Of a DNA stretch of 24,520 nt, positions 20,859-24,520 are shown piece by piece. Below the pieces are notes generated by a model. It saw only the letters and a program-made list of their open reading frames with translations. It was not told the DNA's origin and made no database searches. Location: positions 1 through 24,520 of IMG/VR virus record IMGVR_UViG_3300047557_003395. One strand, given 5' to 3'. The translations under genes and the position numbers were made by a program. Numbering within the stretch: the first letter of the stretch is position 1; each line of letters begins with the position of its first letter. Source of the stretch: a virus.

Positions 20859-21020
20859 TTGATCAGTCTAATGTTAGTACTTGGTATTCTATCAATCTTT
20901 TCTTCTGGTGTCCTAGCTCACATGTATGGTGTTAAAGGAGATACTAGAGATTTTTACATCAGTGCCATTGGATTTGCCAGCGGCGTCTTTATTCTTATTT
21001 CAATGATCGGAGCATTGTAA
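20859..21020 (+). CDS. small two-helix membrane protein, 53 aa, TTG start
   Basis: This short frame begins at TTG with AAAGG (20847-20851) seven bases upstream; an in-frame ATG at 20871 is the alternative. It reads MISLMLVLGILSIFSSGVLA, then a short polar loop with HMYGVKGDTRDF, then a second hydrophobic segment ending LISMIGAL. Both halves should cross the membrane. It stops in a TAATG overlap with the next gene, which supports its reality. It resembles no family I can name. A role on the host inner membrane early in infection would fit its consensus promoter. Confidence 0.72.
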   Translation: MISLMLVLGILSIFSSGVLAHMYGVKGDTRDFYISAIGFASGVFILISMIGAL

Positions 21021-21601
21021 TGATTACTATCAAAGAATTTATGGAAATCGTAGATTATAAAATCACAGAAGGCAGTGACTTCTGTTGGGATTGTTATGGT
21101 TCGAATGCTTATCGACTGGATAGCTGGAATCAAGAACAAGATGGACACACGGTCAGTATCGTTTTCGATACTCGCACTCACGTGGTTTATGAAGCCTCGG
21201 CCTACGATTACAAGCGCAATCGTGCTTATCGTTTAATCAATCCTGATTATAAATCAGCGCATGATGATGAAGCCTCTGATCGTGACGTCGATGCTGATCA
21301 GGCCTGGGACGATGTCGATTACGTTGATTTAGATGTCGATGATGACTTCATCCAAAAATCTATGGCAATCGTAGCAGATGAGGACTATGATACTCGTGTA
21401 CAGGTACCGGTTGAGTTCTCAGATGAGGAACTATTAACTTATATGAAAATGGCACACGATCGTGATATGACCTTTAATCAATTCGTTGAAGAAGCACTGA
21501 AGCATGCTATTGACGAATTCAAACTTCGTGATCAAGTAGATGATATGTATGACGAGCCTGCCACGATGACTTCCAAGAAAAAGAAGAAAGGCAAAAAATG
21601 A
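21020..21601 (+). CDS. conserved hypothetical phage protein with RHH-like C-terminus, 193 aa
   Basis: The N-terminal half (ITEGSDFCWDCYGSNAYRLD, then FDTRTHVVYEASAYDYKRN) is a pattern I recognise from T4-like aquatic phages, with unknown function. A long acidic stretch follows (about residues 80-115, many Asp). Then comes a segment like ribbon-helix-helix DNA-binding domains: VQVPVEFSDEELLTYMKMAH then MTFNQFVEEALKHAI. A Lys-rich tail (KKKKKGKK) ends it. DNA binding is an inference from the helix pattern and basic tail. It is coupled on both sides (TAATG, ATGA). Confidence 0.82.
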   Translation: MITIKEFMEIVDYKITEGSDFCWDCYGSNAYRLDSWNQEQDGHTVSIVFDTRTHVVYEASAYDYKRNRAYRLINPDYKSAHDDEASDRDVDADQAWDDVDYVDLDVDDDFIQKSMAIVADEDYDTRVQVPVEFSDEELLTYMKMAHDRDMTFNQFVEEALKHAIDEFKLRDQVDDMYDEPATMTSKKKKKGKK

Positions 21602-21924
21602 CTGATGCTCAAAAGTTTTTAGAAGATCTAAAAACTGGCGTCCGATATGTTGTAATCAATACCTGCTATGGAGGATTTGGTCTGAGCCAACGAGCTATGG
21701 ACGAATACATAAAATTAGCAGGTATTACTGAAAGAGATTTCCACGATAGAGATATTCCTCGTGATGATTCCTACTTAGTAAAGATAGTTAAAGAGCTAGG
21801 CATGGCAGCTAACGGTCCTCATGCTAATCTTAAAATCGTAGAAATACCCGGTGATGTAAGTTGGCATATTGGAGAATATGACGGCAATGAATGGGTGGCC
21901 GAAGATCATAGAATGTGGAGTTGA
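21598..21924 (+). CDS. conserved hypothetical phage protein (VVINTCYGGFGLS type), 108 aa
   Basis: The protein opens with a strand and glycine turn (RYVVINTCYGGFGLSQRAMD). It then has a region with paired acidic and His residues, RDDSYLVKIVKELG, and the C-terminal VEIPGDVSWHIGEYDGNEW. I recognise this arrangement as common in phage and some bacterial genomes; function is unknown. The fold should be alpha/beta. The start lies in an ATGA overlap with the previous gene. Confidence 0.83.
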   Translation: MTDAQKFLEDLKTGVRYVVINTCYGGFGLSQRAMDEYIKLAGITERDFHDRDIPRDDSYLVKIVKELGMAANGPHANLKIVEIPGDVSWHIGEYDGNEWVAEDHRMWS

Positions 21925-21927
21925 TCT

Positions 21928-22200
21928 GTGTTAATTTCTGTAAATCATTGGCGGTTTGAGGACGGAAAAACTTGTCCTAATCCCGGCAGTCGTTGGGAAA
22001 TGACGCCTCCGCCCCGGGGATGGTACTGTTGGGTTTATCCTAAAGACAACAATGAATTTTTAGATTGGATGGAAAAGAATTGTCCTACATCAGATTGTAC
22101 TCCTAGATTCAATTCAGGTGATCCTATGATCACTGTGTATATCAAAGAAGATCGAGAAGCAACATTATTTCAATTAGCGTATGGGGATCACATTAGATAA
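21928..22200 (+). CDS. tandem-family small protein 1 (F-x-L-x-[WY] C-terminus), 90 aa
   Basis: The start is GTG with GGAG seven bases upstream. The protein has a Trp-rich N-terminus (NHWRFEDG, RGWYCWVYP), then a helix FLDWMEKNC, then a C-terminal strand-helix, ITVYIKEDREATLFQLAYG. The W-M-x-x-N-C and D-R-E-A-T-x-F-x-L segments recur in the following small genes, making this the first of a run of paralogues. It is soluble; function is unknown. Confidence 0.8.
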   Translation: MLISVNHWRFEDGKTCPNPGSRWEMTPPPRGWYCWVYPKDNNEFLDWMEKNCPTSDCTPRFNSGDPMITVYIKEDREATLFQLAYGDHIR

Positions 22201-22210
22201 GGGTGTAAAG

Positions 22211-22450
22211 GTGGCTAGTGTGGACGAGATCTTGGCGACAAGATCTCGTGCCACCTATTCCCATCGTATCAATTTTTCTACAGTCGGATATGGGGTTAAA
22301 GATCAGATGAATCGTTGGTGCGAAGAAAATTGCCGAGGTGCTTGGCACTCCGAAACATACTTCGCTCTGTATTGGCAGTTCACCGAAGAACGAGATGCTA
22401 CTATGTTTATGCTACGCTGGGGCGGCGCAGAAGGAAATAAAATAAGATGA
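22211..22450 (+). CDS. tandem-family small protein 2, about 79 aa
   Basis: I chose the GTG at 22211 because AAGGG (22199-22203) is seven bases upstream. An ATG at 22181 would overlap the previous gene by 20 bases and has no ribosome site. The family features are the helix MNRWCEENC and the C-terminal YFALYWQFTEERDATMFML followed by RW. It shares W-x-E-x-N-C and D-A-T-x-F-x-L with its upstream neighbour, so they likely arose by duplication. The start remains uncertain. It ends overlapping the next gene (ATGA). Confidence 0.78.
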   Translation: MASVDEILATRSRATYSHRINFSTVGYGVKDQMNRWCEENCRGAWHSETYFALYWQFTEERDATMFMLRWGGAEGNKIR

Positions 22451-22845
22451 AAAAAAGAACTCTGCGACGTAAGGTTATAATCCGTGAATATGATTTCAAT
22501 AAAGTTAAAGATCAGGCGTTCGCACCTTTGGCATGCATGGGATTAATTGATAGCTTATACGATAGAGCAGATTTTATTCCCATCAACCAAGAAAATCTAG
22601 AAAAATTAAAATTGGTAGAAATTCTTAAAGGCAAAACCAGCAAGCTGACCGAGGTAGAATTAAATTTAAAAAAACCTGCGATATTAGTAGCACAGTTAAG
22701 AGATTATCTCTATAATGCCAAATATTATCAATGGCATGTTACTGTAGACGAGGAAGGGTATGTTTGTGTGCAGGCTCGTAAGAATACTCCCAAAAGTCGT
22801 TTAGGTTGGGCGGTGTTTGAGAAAGATATAACGAGCAGGTTATGA
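22447..22845 (+). CDS. hypothetical protein, 132 aa
   Basis: This is a basic soluble protein starting MKKRTLRRKVIIREYDFNKV, inserted among the tandem-family genes but without their C-terminal signature. Strands near its end (YYQWHVTVDEEGYVCVQARK) suggest a beta-rich C-terminal part, and the N-terminal region is helical. The charged N-terminus could bind nucleic acid. It is unrecognised. It is coupled to both neighbours by ATGA overlaps. Confidence 0.8.
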   Translation: MKKRTLRRKVIIREYDFNKVKDQAFAPLACMGLIDSLYDRADFIPINQENLEKLKLVEILKGKTSKLTEVELNLKKPAILVAQLRDYLYNAKYYQWHVTVDEEGYVCVQARKNTPKSRLGWAVFEKDITSRL

Positions 22846-23102
22846 ACTTACAAGATCAAATACTGGACGAATTAAGCGAGCAGATGCACAGTGCTATAGA
22901 CTTTGAAATTCTTACCGATGTACTTGTTAAATCTTGTGGGTGGCATCGTGTAGATTTAGAACGATTTGCAAATAATACTCAAGCGGTTGACATTACCGCA
23001 TGGTGCCACGATAAAATCAAAGGTAATTGGAAGCGAAACGGTTGTCATTTTATTTTTGAACAATCTAGTGATGCTTTACTCTTTACATTAAAATGGAAAT
23101 AA
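22842..23102 (+). CDS. tandem-family small protein 3, 86 aa
   Basis: An N-terminal helix (LQDQILDELSEQMHSAIDF) precedes the family core: ITAWCHDKIKGNW, then the strand CHFIFEQSSDALLFTLKW. It ends right after the conserved Trp, as do several relatives. The core of about 45 residues is W-C-x-x-x-(5-20)-F-x-F-x-x-x-x-D-A-x-x-F-x-L-x-W. Its start overlaps the previous stop (ATGA) and its end overlaps the next start by 10 bases. Confidence 0.8.
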   Translation: MNLQDQILDELSEQMHSAIDFEILTDVLVKSCGWHRVDLERFANNTQAVDITAWCHDKIKGNWKRNGCHFIFEQSSDALLFTLKWK

Positions 23103-23278
23103 AGAGCAGATTTATCTTTACAGATCTTACTGCTTTAATCGCAGACTATGTATTTTACACCAACAACAAAACAGAAATAGACCAATGGTTAGAAGATAGA
23201 GACTGCGAAAGAAAAGGAATGGTTATAAAGTTTGTCGACGAAAAAACTAAACTATTGTTTATGATGAGATGGATATGA
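23093..23278 (+). CDS. tandem-family small protein 4, 61 aa
   Basis: This is the shortest member. After an N-terminal ISKF-like strand region (FIFTDLTALIADYVFYTNN) come the helix IDQWLEDRDC and the C-terminal VIKFVDEKTKLLFMMRWI. The usual D-A is replaced by T-K, but F-x-x-R-W is kept. It may be a minimal or diverging copy. The start overlaps the previous gene and has no evident ribosome site, so translation may depend on coupling. Confidence 0.72.
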   Translation: MEIKSRFIFTDLTALIADYVFYTNNKTEIDQWLEDRDCERKGMVIKFVDEKTKLLFMMRWI

Positions 23279-23279
23279 T

Positions 23280-23681
23280 ATGGGTCGTGTTAAAGAAAGT
23301 ATTATGTGGCCAAATGCGCCAGATAGAACGCCGCAGATTAATCAATATCTTGCGGACACTTTCTATTCATGTCAACCGGATCGAAAGTACAGACCCTCAA
23401 TAATGAAATATAACATCGTAGGAGATCGTGTGGAAGAAGCCAAAACTGTAGTAGTACATAAGTTCACTATGGGAGACGTTGAAGACCCAGATCTCTATGC
23501 TGCTCAACCCCTTTATGATTGGGAACACAGCGACGCGGGTCAATGGGTGATGAAGAACGCCTGCGAGACCCCCACTTGGTATAGATTAGCAGATCCCATG
23601 ACTTATGGATATAAGTATGAGATACGAGCTAAGTTTATGGGACCAGCATTGACAGAATGGATACTTAAACATGGTCTATGA
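23280..23681 (+). CDS. hypothetical protein, possibly a distant tandem-family member, 133 aa
   Basis: The N-terminal two thirds are unrecognised (SIMWPNAPDRTPQINQYLAD and MKYNIVGDRVEEAKTVVVHK). The last third resembles the neighbours in layout: AGQWVMKNACETPTWYRLAD, then YGYKYEIRAKFMGPALTEW and ILKHG. This parallels the W-x-x-x-N-C helix, strand and final helix of the tandem family without the D-A-x-x-F motif. I recall similar C-termini in T4-like phages. ATG 23280 follows one base after the previous stop. Confidence 0.8.
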   Translation: MGRVKESIMWPNAPDRTPQINQYLADTFYSCQPDRKYRPSIMKYNIVGDRVEEAKTVVVHKFTMGDVEDPDLYAAQPLYDWEHSDAGQWVMKNACETPTWYRLADPMTYGYKYEIRAKFMGPALTEWILKHGL

Positions 23682-23931
23682 TAGTGATCCTACAGTTACG
23701 ATTCTTCGAGCCCAAAAAGCCGAAGAACATCTTAAAGTAGATCAACGTTTAATGGAATTGCTATCAACCTATCACATGATAGTTCTCAGAGATGATGACT
23801 TCGCTGATAAACTAACATGGTGCCTTGAAAATTGTCAAAATAAATTCAGAGATCTAAGTGATCCAAATGGTCGTGCTTGGTACTTTCAAAATGAAAAAGA
23901 TGCTATGATGTTTTCGATAAGGTGGTCGTGA
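23671..23931 (+). CDS. tandem-family small protein 5, 86 aa
   Basis: An N-terminal helix (LRAQKAEEHLKVDQRLMELL) and a strand leading into the family core are visible: LTWCLENCQNKF, then a loop, then AWYFQNEKDAMMFSIRWS. It overlaps the upstream gene by 11 bases and the downstream one by 4. The core matches members 2, 3 and 6 most closely. No membrane segment or signal is present. Confidence 0.8.
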   Translation: MVYDSDPTVTILRAQKAEEHLKVDQRLMELLSTYHMIVLRDDDFADKLTWCLENCQNKFRDLSDPNGRAWYFQNEKDAMMFSIRWS

Positions 23932-24149
23932 AAGTTGTTTATCTTAATGATACAGGAATTTCTTACGAAAAGGCTCCTGAATATTTCAAAGAAGCCGCAA
24001 ATTGGGCTAGAAATCAATGTCAAAGTTTTATCGATTATCACGTACAAGATGTTTCAGATGTTAGCCACACCAATGATTTTGTAGCACAGTACGGATTCAA
24101 TGACCCAAAAGACGCATTGCTCTTTGAATTAAAATGGAAATCTCGTTGA
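23928..24149 (+). CDS. tandem-family small protein 6, 73 aa
   Basis: I chose GTG 23928, which overlaps the previous stop as GTGA and has AAGG (23919-23922) five bases upstream; GTG 23922 would overlap that ribosome site. The protein begins MKVVYLNDTGISYEKAPEYF. It has the family core: NWARNQCQSF, then a longer loop, then FVAQYGFNDPKDALLFELKW and a KSR tail. It is the last of the run and ends just at a sigma70 promoter. Confidence 0.8.
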   Translation: MKVVYLNDTGISYEKAPEYFKEAANWARNQCQSFIDYHVQDVSDVSHTNDFVAQYGFNDPKDALLFELKWKSR

Positions 24150-24174
24150 CTTTTTCGACAGTTGATGTTATAAT
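24146..24174 (+). promoter_or_regulatory. sigma70-type promoter for the last operon
   Basis: TTGACT (24146-24151) and TATAAT (24169-24174) are 17 bases apart. The -35 box overlaps the stop codon of the last tandem-family gene. Transcription should start near 24181, giving a leader of about 27 bases with a GAAAGAG ribosome site before ATG 24208. Confidence 0.87.
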
Positions 24175-24207
24175 AATATATCATCGACGAACATAGAAAG
24201 AGTTCAA

Positions 24208-24520
24208 ATGGCCGGTTATCAAACAATCCTTCGTATCCGCAGACTTGAAGAAGAAGTGGATAAACTAGGATTTCGTATGGGTAATTCAAAACACGGCAAC
24301 TATCGTCAAGAATTTGGCGATGTTGTTTCCTTATTCCCTAAGGACGACTGTTATCCAATCTATAGTAGAGATGCTGAACTATTTGTAGGAACCATCGAAG
24401 AAATGGAAGTATGGTTGCGTGGTTGGCAAAAATCTTTTGAATATCATCGTATGTTGATCGGTCGTAATTTTGAGGAACGTGTTAAACGTAAAGAACAAGA
24501 TTATCGCAATGATCAATTGA
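24208..24520 (+). CDS. conserved phage protein (IYSRDAELFVGT type), 3' partial
   Basis: The frame is open from ATG 24208 to the window end (104 codons, no stop). It begins MAGYQTILRIRRLEEEVDKL, a helix. The core, YPIYSRDAELFVGTIEEME then VWLRGWQKS, is a pattern I recognise in T4-like aquatic phages, and a charged helical C-terminus (ERVKRKEQDYRNDQL) follows. Function is unknown. The helical start and basic tail suggest a soluble, perhaps DNA- or RNA-associated protein. It is first in a sigma70-driven unit. Confidence 0.82.
   Translation, partial: MAGYQTILRIRRLEEEVDKLGFRMGNSKHGNYRQEFGDVVSLFPKDDCYPIYSRDAELFVGTIEEMEVWLRGWQKSFEYHRMLIGRNFEERVKRKEQDYRNDQL

Noticed and set aside
1-24520. The window is a bacterial chromosome segment
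   Set aside because: DnaK, ClpS and csg genes alone would allow this, but the dense overlapping small genes, phage S21, capsid-targeting peptide and phage-type unknown proteins fit a large phage better. It is not excluded without a longer contig.

Overview
The window reads as part of a large, AT-rich, T4-like tailed-phage genome, probably from a virus of an aquatic bacterium. No capsid, tail or replication hallmark gene lies inside it, so this is inference. Five things support it. Genes are packed end to end with ATGA/TAATG overlaps. There are many very small genes of kinds usual in T4-like aquatic phages. One protein starts with a T4-type capsid-targeting sequence. T4-late-like TAAATA motifs sit before several operons. 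The accessory genes (S21, Hsp20, ClpS, heme oxygenase, bilin reductase, csgF/csgG) are of a kind I recall from marine myoviruses of SAR11 and related bacteria. Perfect TTGAC(A/T)-N17-TATAAT promoters point to early use of a host sigma70 polymerase. No tRNA, CRISPR array or insertion sequence was seen, and no stretch above 300 bases lacks a gene.

Layout. (a) 1-2464: end of a charged helical protein, an unknown gene, ribosomal protein S21, GMP reductase and a DEDDh exonuclease with its own sigma70 promoter. (b) 2465-5111: a full-length DnaK, a small conserved phage protein and an IbpA-like Hsp20. The dnaK and hsp20 leaders resemble each other and could mask their ribosome-binding sites, as in RNA thermometers. 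(c) 5165-6679: ClpS, heme oxygenase and a ferredoxin-dependent bilin reductase (PcyX/PebS type), together a heme-to-bilin pathway. (d) 6688-8205: a 505-residue protein likely packaged in the capsid. (e) 8276-16736: the most striking block. It holds a curli-type (type VIII) secretion set (CsgF, CsgG with an added SH3 domain, two curlin-repeat proteins, one of them with a discoidin domain), a FecR-domain protein, a small secreted protein, a CHASE2 membrane adenylyl cyclase, a tiny protein and a D-Ala-D-Ala carboxypeptidase-like protein.

(f) 16733-17943, minus strand: five tightly packed small genes, mostly membrane proteins, flanked by two related holin-like coiled-coil proteins. (g) 18037-20796: sigma70-driven metallophosphoesterase, unknown phage proteins and a nucleotidyltransferase-fold protein. 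(h) 20801-24149: a second sigma70 unit of small proteins, including a run of at least six related ones that share a C-terminal D-A-x-x-F-x-L-x-W signature. (i) 24146-24520: a third sigma70 unit whose first gene runs off the window.

Working model (inference): the sigma70 units act early on host metabolism. The TAAATA-driven units act late and make the packaged protein, the curli-like export system and envelope functions. Chaperones, ClpS and S21 would support protein folding, turnover and translation during infection.
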